This document shows positions 24,792 through 32,532 of a DNA stretch of 64,000 bases, piece by piece. The position numbers were made by a program, and so were the translations under genes. The stretch comes from Bacteroidota bacterium. Its GTDB lineage: Bacteria > Bacteroidota > Bacteroidia > Flavobacteriales_D > Crocinitomicaceae. Below the pieces are notes generated by a model. The model saw only the letters and a list, made by a program, of their open reading frames with translations. It searched no databases and was not told the DNA's origin. The DNA lies in assembly GCA_016192075.1 (NCBI GenBank), contig JACPUU010000001.1:248001-312000 (forward strand). Direction: 5' to 3'. Within the stretch, counting starts at the first letter, position 1. Every line of letters starts with the position of its first letter.

Positions 24792-25742
24792 ATGAGCTTG
24801 CTTGAAGTCAGAAATCTTACCGTTGCCTACGCTAAAAATGTTGTTGTAAACAAAGCCTCTTTTATACTTAAGAAAGGGGAAATCAGTGTTGTTTTAGGCG
24901 CCAGTGGTGACGGTAAAACATCTTTGCTCAAAGCTATTGCAGGGTTGTTACCCATGCAAAGCGGAGAAGTTTTATTTGAGGGAGTACCTGTAAAAGATGC
25001 ACTGAAAAAACTGGTTCCCGGGCATGATCACATCAAACTTGTCAACCAGGATTTTGCGTTGGATACCTATCATACCGTTGAAGAAAACATTCGCATGCGT
25101 TTGCTGCGTTTTGATGAGGCCTATCGCAATGAGCGGGTTGAAACGCTGCTGCGGTTAACAAAACTGAATAAGTACCGCGCCGTTCGTTCCACCGGCCTTT
25201 CCGGCGGACAGCAGCAGCGCCTGGCTATTGCACGTGCACTGGCTGATGAGCCCGAACTGTTATTGTTGGATGAGCCTTTCAACCAGCTGGATTTTCAGAA
25301 CAAACAAAAAATTGAACGGCACATTCGTTCCTATATCCGTAAAAACAACATCAGCGCCATTCTTGTAACGCACAACGGTATTGAGGCTATGGAATGGGCT
25401 GATCGTATCATTTTTATCCGCAACGGCAAAATAAAACGGGTTGATACCCCGCAGGATTTTTTTGAACGGCCCAGCAATAAATACGAAGCCGGTTTTTTTG
25501 GTGAACTCAATAAAATAAAAGAGCATGATCATGAAATTTATTTCCGTCCCGGCATTTTCAGCCTCACCAAAACCAAAGCCTGTCACCATAAGTTAAAAGT
25601 CGAATACAAAAATAAACTCACCCTGGGCTGGTATTCAGAATATACTTTTGTCAGCAACGGTCAGCCTTTTAAGGTCTATTCCCAACAGCCTATTTCCAAC
25701 ATTTCTGAAATTTTTATTCAACCAATTTTATTTTCTGATTAA
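24792..25742 (+). CDS. ABC transporter ATP-binding protein without adjacent permease
   Basis: The protein has 316 residues. Walker A is GASGDGKT (36-43), the Q-loop Gln is Gln86, the signature LSGGQ is at 136-140, Walker B ends with Asp160-Glu161, and the H-loop His is 194. The domain is followed by about 80 extra residues (from 235) that resemble the TOBE-type tail of importer ATPases of the iron(III)/spermidine group. No permease or binding protein is nearby, so the partner is elsewhere or the protein has another job. An HTH regulator starts 45 bp downstream. Confidence 0.88.
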   Translation: MSLLEVRNLTVAYAKNVVVNKASFILKKGEISVVLGASGDGKTSLLKAIAGLLPMQSGEVLFEGVPVKDALKKLVPGHDHIKLVNQDFALDTYHTVEENIRMRLLRFDEAYRNERVETLLRLTKLNKYRAVRSTGLSGGQQQRLAIARALADEPELLLLDEPFNQLDFQNKQKIERHIRSYIRKNNISAILVTHNGIEAMEWADRIIFIRNGKIKRVDTPQDFFERPSNKYEAGFFGELNKIKEHDHEIYFRPGIFSLTKTKACHHKLKVEYKNKLTLGWYSEYTFVSNGQPFKVYSQQPISNISEIFIQPILFSD

Positions 25743-25755
25743 AAAGTCAGAAAAT
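25730..25755. promoter_or_regulatory. candidate operator for the LexA-like regulator
   Basis: ATTTTCTGA (25730-25738) and TCAGAAAAT (25747-25755) form a perfect 9-bp inverted repeat with an 8-nt spacer. It overlaps the ABC stop codon and sits just upstream of the -7 box at 25762. Confidence 0.5.
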
Positions 25756-25761
25756 TAATTG

Positions 25762-25769
25762 TATATTTG
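25762..25769 (+). promoter_or_regulatory. -7 promoter box TATATTTG
   Basis: TATATTTG matches TAnnTTTG, 18 nt before the ATG at 25788. A TTG start at 25767 would lie inside it and is rejected. Confidence 0.55.
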
Positions 25770-25787
25770 ACGAATAAATCGTCTTTT

Positions 25788-26591
25788 ATGATTGGTGAAA
25801 ATTTGAAATTGCTGCGTAAACGTAAAGGTGTTTCGCAGGAAGAAATAGCGGCAGATCTGGGTTTGACACGCTCTTCCTACAGTGGTTATGAGAACGGGGT
25901 TGCTGAACCTAATATAGAAACGTTGATTAAGATCTCGGAGTACTATGACATTTCTTTAGACAAGTTTATCAAACGTGATCTCAGCAAAATTTCAGAGAAA
26001 GACTGGGATAAGATAGACCGGGGTATTGATGCCGATCTGGATGGTAAACACCTTCGCATTATAGCAACCACGGTTGATCAGGACAATAATGAGAACATTG
26101 AGCTGATTCCTGAAAAGGCAAGAGCCGGGTATACCACCGGGTATGCTGACCCTGAATTTATCAGCGTTTTACCAACCTTTCAATTGCCTTTTCTTAAAAA
26201 AGACCGCAAATACAGAACATTTCCAATCAAAGGTGATTCCATGCCGCCGGTTTCTGACGGCAGTTTTGTTATTGCTGAATACCTTGAGAACTGGAACAAT
26301 GTAAAAGACGGTTATCCATACATTGTGGTAACAACCGATGACGGTATTGTATTTAAGAATGTGTACAAACGGCTTGAAGACAGCCAGACATTTCAATTGT
26401 GCAGCACCAATCCCTTGTATGCGCCGTATGAGGTACATGCCAACAACATTATTGAAATCTGGAAATTTGTCAACTACATTTCGTCTGATTTGCCAACGCC
26501 CGGGTTTAAAGAAAGTGATTTAACCCGCGCCATTCTGGATTTGCAAACCGATGTGAAGCATTTGAAAAACGTATACATTCCCCGAAAATAA
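25788..26591 (+). CDS. HTH regulator with LexA/S24-like C-terminal domain
   Basis: The protein has 267 residues from ATG 25788. The N-terminal HTH of the XRE/Cro type (about 3-60) reads LRKRKGVSQEEIAADLGL and SSYSGYENG. The C-terminal half has the S24 fold: Ser150 in KGDSMPPVSDG and Lys189 in GIVFKN sit at the catalytic Ser and Lys positions. An Ala112-Gly113 pair (ARAGY) lies where LexA-like proteins cleave themselves. So it may be a self-cleaving, damage- or stress-relieved repressor. The operator-like palindrome upstream supports autoregulation. Two other features to weigh are the upstream ABC ATPase and a small unknown gene 3 bp downstream. Confidence 0.88.
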   Translation: MIGENLKLLRKRKGVSQEEIAADLGLTRSSYSGYENGVAEPNIETLIKISEYYDISLDKFIKRDLSKISEKDWDKIDRGIDADLDGKHLRIIATTVDQDNNENIELIPEKARAGYTTGYADPEFISVLPTFQLPFLKKDRKYRTFPIKGDSMPPVSDGSFVIAEYLENWNNVKDGYPYIVVTTDDGIVFKNVYKRLEDSQTFQLCSTNPLYAPYEVHANNIIEIWKFVNYISSDLPTPGFKESDLTRAILDLQTDVKHLKNVYIPRK

Positions 26592-26594
26592 GAC

Positions 26595-26930
26595 ATGAGT
26601 ATAGTCCATTCTTTTTACACGAATTTTAGTAATGAATCAGCTGGACGTTTAATTCTGAAACTGGCAGACGGAAGCAGTTTTAATGAAGGCCACACGCGAA
26701 TAGAATTTTTATCGCCTGAGAATAATCTGATTGCACATCATGATGTAGGCGGAGAGTTGAATTTTGAACCGGTTCATGAAGTGGAACTGTCCATCAAATC
26801 ACTCAAACGAAAATACAAAGGCTGGGTGAAGGCCATCATTCATTCAACCATCAGCAAAGAAAAATTTTTGCTGAGTCTGGGGTTTGATAAAACACCTGAT
26901 TTGGAAACATTGGTGTTGGTGGGGGAGTGA
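26595..26930 (+). CDS. small protein of unknown function
   Basis: The protein has 111 residues and no signal peptide or membrane segment. It looks like a compact mixed alpha/beta protein with regular strands (RLILKLADGSSF, TRIEFLSPENNLIAHHD). It starts 3 bp after the HTH regulator, so the two are surely co-transcribed. I considered a relation to small phage-tail-like (Hcp/TssD) proteins but could not support it. Confidence 0.55.
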   Translation: MSIVHSFYTNFSNESAGRLILKLADGSSFNEGHTRIEFLSPENNLIAHHDVGGELNFEPVHEVELSIKSLKRKYKGWVKAIIHSTISKEKFLLSLGFDKTPDLETLVLVGE

Positions 26931-27218
26931 GGCTTGATAGGCTTTCAGAGGCTTAGCAAAATCAGGTACCGTTTTACTGCATTTTTTGAAACTATAATTG
27001 TTGAATCCTTTTCTGTTTTGTAATTACAGGCAGACCTTCAGTGATTCTTTTGCCCCGATAGTTATCGGGATAATTTTAGGGTGAGTCCGTTACAATGAGA
27101 TGCAATCCTGGAGGCGGATTCAATGATGATAGTTTGTATTGAAACCAAGGGTAAAAAACAACTTAAATTACAATTCTGAAGTAAGGATTTTTATCTTCGT
27201 ACAAGGATTAAAAGTAGA
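26931..27218. other. intergenic region with CCCGATA hairpin
   Basis: This 288-bp gap holds CCCGATA-GT-TATCGGG (27054-27069), a 7-bp perfect hairpin without a following T-tract. Nothing else is recognised. Confidence 0.5.
27054..27069. repeat. CCCGATA/TATCGGG hairpin
   Basis: A perfect 7-bp inverted repeat with a 2-nt loop; the same core occurs at 16603-16619 and 30347-30367. Confidence 0.45.
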
Positions 27219-27818
27219 ATGAAGTATACCAAAAATGTAACAATTTGGCTCTGTTATGGGGCAATGTCCCTGGCTTTTTTTCTTTTGGAATCTTATTCTG
27301 CTTTTTTGTTTTTGTTTTCAATTTCGGCAGAACTGATACTGCTTATAGCGTTTTACGTTTTTTACCAAATGCGCTCCAAACAAAAATCTACGGTAAACTA
27401 TATGAATGTCGTTTATGGAGCCGTTCCCTTGTTGTTTTTGAATACGTTCTTATTTGCAGCTGCAGGCTTAGGTCTTGATGGAAACGAGTTTTATGAATTG
27501 AATCAATATGCACCCCTGGTCCGTCCGATCGTATTTTATAAATGGGAAATTAGTACAATGTTGATCGCCATTATTGTGGGGTACTTTTTCGAATACCAAA
27601 GTAAAAAGAAGACAGAAAATAAAAGTGATCGAATGGAATTCAACCTGGTAATTAATGGTGTAATGGTTTGGGGGATGGGAATTTTTACAATAATTGTTTT
27701 GAATCTTGTACCAACCAAAGGTTATCCCGTCGTTGTTAGTTTATTACCCGTGCTTCGTGCATTAATTGAAATTCCTTTTTATTGGGGAAATAGAGTGAAG
27801 GCCAGCACCCGCTTCTAA
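27219..27818 (+). CDS. multi-pass membrane protein of unknown function
   Basis: The protein has 199 residues with five or six predicted transmembrane segments: about 8-24, 25-47, 65-82, 108-126, 143-162 and a weaker one near 170-185. There are no catalytic motifs or charged clusters in the segments that would name a family. The region just upstream has a TATCTTCG box that differs from the promoter consensus at one position. It is convergent with another unknown membrane-protein gene. Confidence 0.65.
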   Translation: MKYTKNVTIWLCYGAMSLAFFLLESYSAFLFLFSISAELILLIAFYVFYQMRSKQKSTVNYMNVVYGAVPLLFLNTFLFAAAGLGLDGNEFYELNQYAPLVRPIVFYKWEISTMLIAIIVGYFFEYQSKKKTENKSDRMEFNLVINGVMVWGMGIFTIIVLNLVPTKGYPVVVSLLPVLRALIEIPFYWGNRVKASTRF

Positions 27819-27874
27819 CAACTACCGGTTTTCAAAAAGTATTTGAAATGTGGAATAATGGTGTTCTTGCCTGC

Positions 27875-28291
27875 CTATGAGCCCAGAATATCATCGCTCC
27901 CTTTCAGCGGTTTTCCTGATGTTTCCTTTTTTTCCAGCTGAATGGTTAAAATGTGACTCAGCAAATCTTCATATTCTGAACGTGCCAGCATGCCTTTAGC
28001 CAGTTTAATTTTAGAGCCGTTGACATAAATGTCCCGGTTTTGTACGGTAATGGTGTCGGTTAAAAATGAGTAACGCTTCATGGTCATGCCAAACAGGTTT
28101 TTCAACTGAATTTCCTGGTGGTTATAGATTATCGCAGGGTTTACCAGGTAGAAGATAGATACAAGCAGCAATAATCCTCCTGTAATGGTATTGATTGAGG
28201 GACCAATCATCAGGGATACATACAAAATAAACGAGGCGAATACCATAAAAACGATACCAAGTACCTTGTTGAATGTTACGCGTCTGTCCAT
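27875..28291 (-). CDS. small membrane protein of unknown function (bPH-like)
   Basis: The protein has 138 residues from ATG 28291, chosen because the frame upstream codes for an unlikely N-terminus. Two transmembrane segments (about 10-28 and 34-52) are followed by a soluble tail with short strands (AIIYNHQEIQLKNLFG, YSFLTDTITVQNRDIYVNG) of the kind seen in small membrane proteins with a PH-like domain. That comparison is tentative. No other function can be read. Confidence 0.55.
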   Translation of the reverse strand: MDRRVTFNKVLGIVFMVFASFILYVSLMIGPSINTITGGLLLLVSIFYLVNPAIIYNHQEIQLKNLFGMTMKRYSFLTDTITVQNRDIYVNGSKIKLAKGMLARSEYEDLLSHILTIQLEKKETSGKPLKGSDDILGS

Positions 28292-28359
28292 AAAGCTTGT
28301 TTTTCTAAAGCTATTTATTTTTTTTGAAAGAGATGCTGTCGTAATAAAAGGCCATGCAT

Positions 28360-28415
28360 GCACGAATAAAAGACGAATGACATTACAGACGCAACAAAAT
28401 TCGTGTATTCGTGGC
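28360..28415. repeat. CACGAAT imperfect inverted repeat
   Basis: GCACGAAT...GACGAAT (28360-28378) is mirrored by ATTCGTG...ATTCGTGGC (28399-28415). This resembles a dispersed intergenic repeat I know from Bacteroidota genomes; it lies between divergent-side gene starts and has no coding capacity. Confidence 0.5.
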
Positions 28416-28473
28416 GACTTTCTCTTTGTTGGCAGAAATGGCTAAGTTCAAAATGCATTGGCAGATTTTACGT

Positions 28474-29202
28474 TCAAAGCCCTTTGGCCGTAAGATCCGT
28501 TGCATAAAAATCTTTCGTCAGTGCAATGTATTCGGGTGAATAGGTGTTGTCTGAAAATTTCACCAGCAGTTGTTCTTCTGATTCAGGCACGGCGTTAAAG
28601 GCATACGAAACCAGTGTTCGCTTAAATACACCTTCTTCACGCACGGTACGTAGTATTTTTTGCGGAAAAAGTTTTTGTTTTTTTGCTTCGTCCAAATGAA
28701 GTTGTTCCACTTCAAATGGAAAGATCAGATTCAGATTGCCTTGTGGAGAAAGAAATTCAGCGGCTTTTTGATACAAATCAGCTATCGGCAATTCATTGGT
28801 GTGGCGCACTCTGTTTTTGTCCATATTTTCACTCAGGGTGCTGTTTTCAAAGTAGGGTGGATTTGAAATGATCAGGTCAAATTTTTGGGCAGACGTAAAG
28901 TGCTGCAGAGTAGTTTGAATACCGTTGATGCGTGATTTAAAAACAGATGCTTCAAAGTTCTGATTGGCCTCCGTCAGCGAATCTGCATCGGGTTCAATTG
29001 CAATTATTTGTGCAGATGGATTTTGCTGGGCAAGCATCAGGGCTAAAATTCCGGTGCCGGTTCCAATATCCAGAATGGAGGTGAAATTGCCTTTAGACCA
29101 GGCCCCCAGCAGCATAGAGTCTGTACCAACCTTTTGTGCATTCACCTGCTGCTGAATGGTGAATTTTTTGAACTGAAAAGCAGGTGTTTTTTTTGCAGCC
29201 AT
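28474..29202 (-). CDS. trmN6: tRNA1(Val) (adenine37-N6)-methyltransferase
   Basis: The protein has 242 residues. The SAM-binding motif is DIGTGTG (45-51), the acidic residue of the second strand is in IAIEPD (68-72), and the adenine-N6 catalytic motif is NPPY (114-117). The N-terminal FKKFTIQQQVNAQKVGTDSMLLGAW block is typical of the YfiC/TrmN6 group, which methylates A37 of tRNA-Val. It follows rimM by 16 bp in an operon led by rpsP. The family can be confused with other small N6-methyltransferases, so the exact tRNA target is inferred. Confidence 0.88.
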   Translation of the reverse strand: MAAKKTPAFQFKKFTIQQQVNAQKVGTDSMLLGAWSKGNFTSILDIGTGTGILALMLAQQNPSAQIIAIEPDADSLTEANQNFEASVFKSRINGIQTTLQHFTSAQKFDLIISNPPYFENSTLSENMDKNRVRHTNELPIADLYQKAAEFLSPQGNLNLIFPFEVEQLHLDEAKKQKLFPQKILRTVREEGVFKRTLVSYAFNAVPESEEQLLVKFSDNTYSPEYIALTKDFYATDLTAKGL

Positions 29203-29218
29203 TTTTCCGGAAAGAAAC

Positions 29219-29761
29219 TTATTCTTCTTCTTCGTTCAGGTACATTTCCAGCAGGCCGGGAGGCGCAATGACGTAAAGTATCTTATTCTCCCGGTCAATA
29301 CGCTCAATAAATTCATCCTGTTTGGGAAGCAGAATTTCGCGGCCGTTGAAATCAATTTCGAGCAGCGGGTTGCCTGAAAGGTCAATCACTTTAGTGACTT
29401 TGCCAATGGGGCCGCGTGTTTTATCAATGACATCAAAGCCGGTTGCTTCATGAAAGTAGAATTCAGACTCATCCAGTTCCGGCAATGTTTCCAACGGCAG
29501 GTAGAGGCTGCAGCCAACCAGCAGTTTTGCTTTTTTTTCGGTGTCAATGTCTTCAAAACGAACAACCGCAAACCCGTTATTCTGAATGTGAATTTTTTCC
29601 AAAAAAAAAGGAATCAGTTTTTGGTCGTATTCGACGAAAACTGATTCCAGTCTTTTAAAATCGGAAGGATCATCTGTATCTAAAAAAATGCTCAGTTCAC
29701 CTTTAAAACCATGCAATCTGGCTATGTGACCCAGGCGATAACAGCTGTCCTTTTCGAACAT
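29219..29761 (-). CDS. rimM: ribosome maturation factor RimM
   Basis: RimM helps assemble the 30S subunit head, working close to S19. The 180-residue protein has the usual N-terminal RimM beta-barrel (GHIARLHGFKGELSIF, about 11-26) and a C-terminal PRC-barrel domain (about 100-175; GPIGKVTKVIDLSGNPLLEID). It starts 5 bp after the rpsP stop, the classical rpsP-rimM order. Confidence 0.96.
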   Translation of the reverse strand: MFEKDSCYRLGHIARLHGFKGELSIFLDTDDPSDFKRLESVFVEYDQKLIPFFLEKIHIQNNGFAVVRFEDIDTEKKAKLLVGCSLYLPLETLPELDESEFYFHEATGFDVIDKTRGPIGKVTKVIDLSGNPLLEIDFNGREILLPKQDEFIERIDRENKILYVIAPPGLLEMYLNEEEE

Positions 29762-29766
29762 GTTGC

Positions 29767-30297
29767 TTATGCTTCTGCGCTAGCTTCGCCTTCAGCAGCA
29801 GGTGCAGCTTCTTCAGCGGCAGGTGCAGCCTCAGCAGCCGGAACTGCTTTTGCAGCAATTTTAGCAGCTTTTGCTTCGTTTTTAGATTTTTCTTCAGAAA
29901 GCATTTTTTCGTAAGCTGATTTTTTAGCACTTACGACAGATTCTGCTTTGCCGGTAATTTTTGATGTTTTGTCATTCACCCAGGCATCGAATTTTTTATC
30001 AGCAGCATCTTGCGTTAAAGCTCCTTTTGCTACTCCTTTTGCCAGGTGATTTTTATACAACACGCCTTTGTAAGAAAGAATTGCACGCATGGTATTGGTA
30101 GGCTCAGCACCGCTTGATAACCAATGCAAAGCACGTTCAAATTGCAGGTCAATAGTTGCAGGATTTGTGTTTGGATTGTAAGTACCAATTTTTTCGATGA
30201 ATTTACCATCTCTTGGTGAACGGGAATCTGCAATAACAATGTGATAAAATGCAGCTGCTTTTTTTCCGTGTCTTTGTAATCTGATCTTTGTTGCCAT
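29767..30297 (-). CDS. rpsP: 30S ribosomal protein S16 with Ala/Glu-rich C-terminal extension
   Basis: The protein has 176 residues. The first 80 or so are the conserved S16 core ([24 protein letters not shown]...GTYNPNTNP). The rest is an extension not found in E. coli S16: a charged helical part (about 85-140) and then an Ala/Pro/Glu-rich tail (about 145-176). Long low-complexity tails on S16 are common in this phylum. It leads the rpsP-rimM-trmN6 operon and is preceded by a leader with two hairpins. Confidence 0.96.
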   Translation of the reverse strand: MATKIRLQRHGKKAAAFYHIVIADSRSPRDGKFIEKIGTYNPNTNPATIDLQFERALHWLSSGAEPTNTMRAILSYKGVLYKNHLAKGVAKGALTQDAADKKFDAWVNDKTSKITGKAESVVSAKKSAYEKMLSEEKSKNEAKAAKIAAKAVPAAEAAPAAEEAAPAAEGEASAEA

Positions 30298-30367
30298 TTT
30301 GTGATTATAATTTGGAGTCCAAAACTCCGGTTAATAATTTAATTATCCCGAAAAACCGTATTTCGGG
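30298..30367 (-). promoter_or_regulatory. rpsP 5' leader with two hairpins
   Basis: Between the -7 box and the rpsP ATG lie two stems: GGAGT with ACTCC (30314-30328) and CCCGAAA with TTTCGGG (30347-30367). The second is at the predicted 5' end of the mRNA. This is a candidate autoregulatory leader; I cannot match it to a known RNA family from sequence alone. Confidence 0.4.
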
Positions 30368-30371
30368 TCGG

Positions 30372-30379
30372 CAAAGATA
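30372..30379 (-). promoter_or_regulatory. -7 promoter box of the rpsP operon
   Basis: On the minus strand it reads TATCTTTG, which predicts a leader of about 65-70 nt before the rpsP ATG at 30297. Confidence 0.55.
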
Positions 30380-30426
30380 GTGATAGAATTGGATCTGGCA
30401 AGGGTGTAAGCCAATTTTTACTGAAA

Positions 30427-31860
30427 TTAATTCAGTGCAATCGGGTTTCCGTCCGGAAAAGCAGCCTTATACTCCTCGTAGCGCTGCCGCACTTCTATAA
30501 TGTACTCATAGGTTTCAACCCCTCTGCAGTAACCATTTTTAACCAGGTCGTCCCGGTAATAAAGCGGTTTGGAAAGGTTCAACAGCATTTCGTTGACGTG
30601 CCCGGTCCAGGTATTTTTGTCTTTGCCGTATTTTTCACAAAGCCTGCGTGCATCATCAATGTGACCGCGTCCTGAATTAAAGGTAGCCAGGGTAAAATTC
30701 ATGCATTCTGAACTGTCTTTAATTTCGACAGCCCATTCGTCGTAATTTTTATCCAGCTTTTCCAGTGCTGCCCGTATTTGCTCAGCCGGTGAAGACAGCG
30801 GAGAAATACCATACTGCTCTGCCGTGCCGGGCATAAAACCAAACAACCCAAATGCCCCCGCCCAGGAAACTTTCCAGGTCTCAAATTTGGATTCCTGGTA
30901 CATAATTGCCAGAATCAATCGCCAGTCCCAGCCATATTTGGCACACTCAGCTTTTACAAGGTCGTCGTACGGAGAAAGCTGTCCGTCTTTCAGGGATGAA
31001 AACTCTTTATTGGCTTTACCAGACAGGTTTTTGCGTTCAAAATATTTGCGGTGTACTTCACCAATGGTTGATTTATTGTGGGAATCCCGCAGCCAGTAAT
31101 TAAGCGTATCCATTAGCTGGTGAGATGATTTGCGCAGCACAAACGCAATTTGCTGATCATCACTTAATTCAAGTGAAATATCAAGGTTGGGGTAAAAGTT
31201 CATGTCAATTTGGGCAATGTTTTCATCGGCAATGGTCAAATCTATTTCTCCGTCACTCACTTGTCTGATCAGCTCTTCGGTAATCATATCTCCTTCCGTT
31301 CCAATAATGGTCATGTGCAGTTGGTAAGCCGCGTTGAGTCGGTGAATTTGCTGAAAATAGGTGGAGTGTTTCCAGACATGAATGGTTTTGCCCTTTAATT
31401 GCGAGACCTCCGTAATCAGGGAATCCTGAATGGCGTCTTTCTTCATTTTCCGGTAATTGTCAGGCTTGCGTTGAACCAACACCATGCGGGTAGTCATGTG
31501 CGGTATTGAAAAACCAAGCCCTTCACTGCGCTGGTTGGTAATGGCCAGGTTGGCTGCTATGATATCTCCCTCACAATTGTGCAGCAGGTGAATCATGGTG
31601 TCAAGGTCATGCACCATCTTTACCTGCAGGCGTATGTTCATGTCTTTGGCAAACTGGTAGAGCAGTTCATACTCATAGCCCATGTTACGGCCACGGTAAA
31701 CAAAGTAAGAGGCCGGGCTGTTTTCAGCAAGCACTGTAATGACACTGTCTTTGCGAATGTCACTCCAATCATGTACACAGGCATGTTTAACAACAACTGG
31801 CTCTGGATTTCCGCAGCTCAGCAACAACCCCAAAAAGATTCCGGCGAAAATTCGGTTCAT
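30427..31860 (-). CDS. mltF: MltF-like membrane-bound lytic murein transglycosylase
   Basis: The protein has 477 residues with a lipobox LLSC (Cys16). The first domain (about 35-270) is a solute-binding (SBP_bac_3) fold as in MltF; the second (about 290-450) is a lysozyme-like SLT domain with the catalytic Glu in MYQESKFE near residue 320 and the following GAFGLFGFMPGTAEQYG block. It cleaves glycan strands of peptidoglycan in the periplasm. It stands between the rpsP operon and an AcpH-like gene on the same strand. Confidence 0.93.
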   Translation of the reverse strand: MNRIFAGIFLGLLLSCGNPEPVVVKHACVHDWSDIRKDSVITVLAENSPASYFVYRGRNMGYEYELLYQFAKDMNIRLQVKMVHDLDTMIHLLHNCEGDIIAANLAITNQRSEGLGFSIPHMTTRMVLVQRKPDNYRKMKKDAIQDSLITEVSQLKGKTIHVWKHSTYFQQIHRLNAAYQLHMTIIGTEGDMITEELIRQVSDGEIDLTIADENIAQIDMNFYPNLDISLELSDDQQIAFVLRKSSHQLMDTLNYWLRDSHNKSTIGEVHRKYFERKNLSGKANKEFSSLKDGQLSPYDDLVKAECAKYGWDWRLILAIMYQESKFETWKVSWAGAFGLFGFMPGTAEQYGISPLSSPAEQIRAALEKLDKNYDEWAVEIKDSSECMNFTLATFNSGRGHIDDARRLCEKYGKDKNTWTGHVNEMLLNLSKPLYYRDDLVKNGYCRGVETYEYIIEVRQRYEEYKAAFPDGNPIALN

Positions 31861-31869
31861 GCTTGTAAG

Positions 31870-32478
31870 TTACAAAATATCGAGCCTTTGATCAAGAATA
31901 AATTCTGCTGATCGGGTTCTTATTTCATTTAAAAACGTTTCAAAACATGTATCGATCGTTTTTTGATGTTGCTGGTAAACGGCTGAACTGCCGGCCAGCT
32001 TATTTTTAAATGGAATGCGGGTTCCATATTGGCGCAGAATCAGGCTTATTCCTTCAAAAGAAGGATAGGCATAAAACCAGCCGTGTTCTTTCATTTTGTT
32101 GAAAAGAAAACGAAAATCGGCCGGGGTGCCCTCCAGGTTTGCCTCCACTTCAAGGTAAATGGCACCTATAAAATCAGGGTAGGGAATTGATGAATAGTGA
32201 TTCCAGTTGCGTGACAGGTAATGATCCAGCAAAATGTCACAGGCTATGGCGGCTACTTTTGAAATGCCCCCTTGCTGCAAAAGGTGTGTGACGGTTAGAA
32301 TATGTTCTGACTGATCTGTAAAATCGTCAATAAACCGGTGAAGTTTAATGCCTTGCTGAATTTTAAGCGGCAAATGGCTGAAATTGGACAGTTTTCCCTT
32401 ATAGGAGTCTCCGCCGAGATTTCCGGTAATCAGGTGCATATGGTCCTGACAGAGGTAGCAGTGGCCTAAAAAGTTCAA
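31870..32478 (-). CDS. ACP phosphodiesterase-like protein (AcpH/DUF479)
   Basis: The protein has 202 residues from a TTG start at 32478, which begins the family N-terminus MNFLGHCYLC. Other landmarks are GDSYKG (24-29) and LHRFIDDFTDQ, the His/Asp-rich motif of the HD-like phosphodiesterase fold. The E. coli member removes the phosphopantetheine arm from acyl carrier protein. Whether this relative does the same is unproven. It starts upstream of mltF by 9 bp and is likely co-transcribed with it. Confidence 0.85.
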   Translation of the reverse strand: MNFLGHCYLCQDHMHLITGNLGGDSYKGKLSNFSHLPLKIQQGIKLHRFIDDFTDQSEHILTVTHLLQQGGISKVAAIACDILLDHYLSRNWNHYSSIPYPDFIGAIYLEVEANLEGTPADFRFLFNKMKEHGWFYAYPSFEGISLILRQYGTRIPFKNKLAGSSAVYQQHQKTIDTCFETFLNEIRTRSAEFILDQRLDIL

Positions 32479-32532
32479 GGGGTCTAAAGGTACAAAAAAT
32501 AGAGGTGGCCCAGGTGGTGCCCGGCCAACGAT

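Noticed and set aside
26595-26930. Relation of the small protein to Hcp/TssD tube proteins
   Set aside because: Only a vague resemblance in size and strand content; no motif matches and no T6SS genes nearby.
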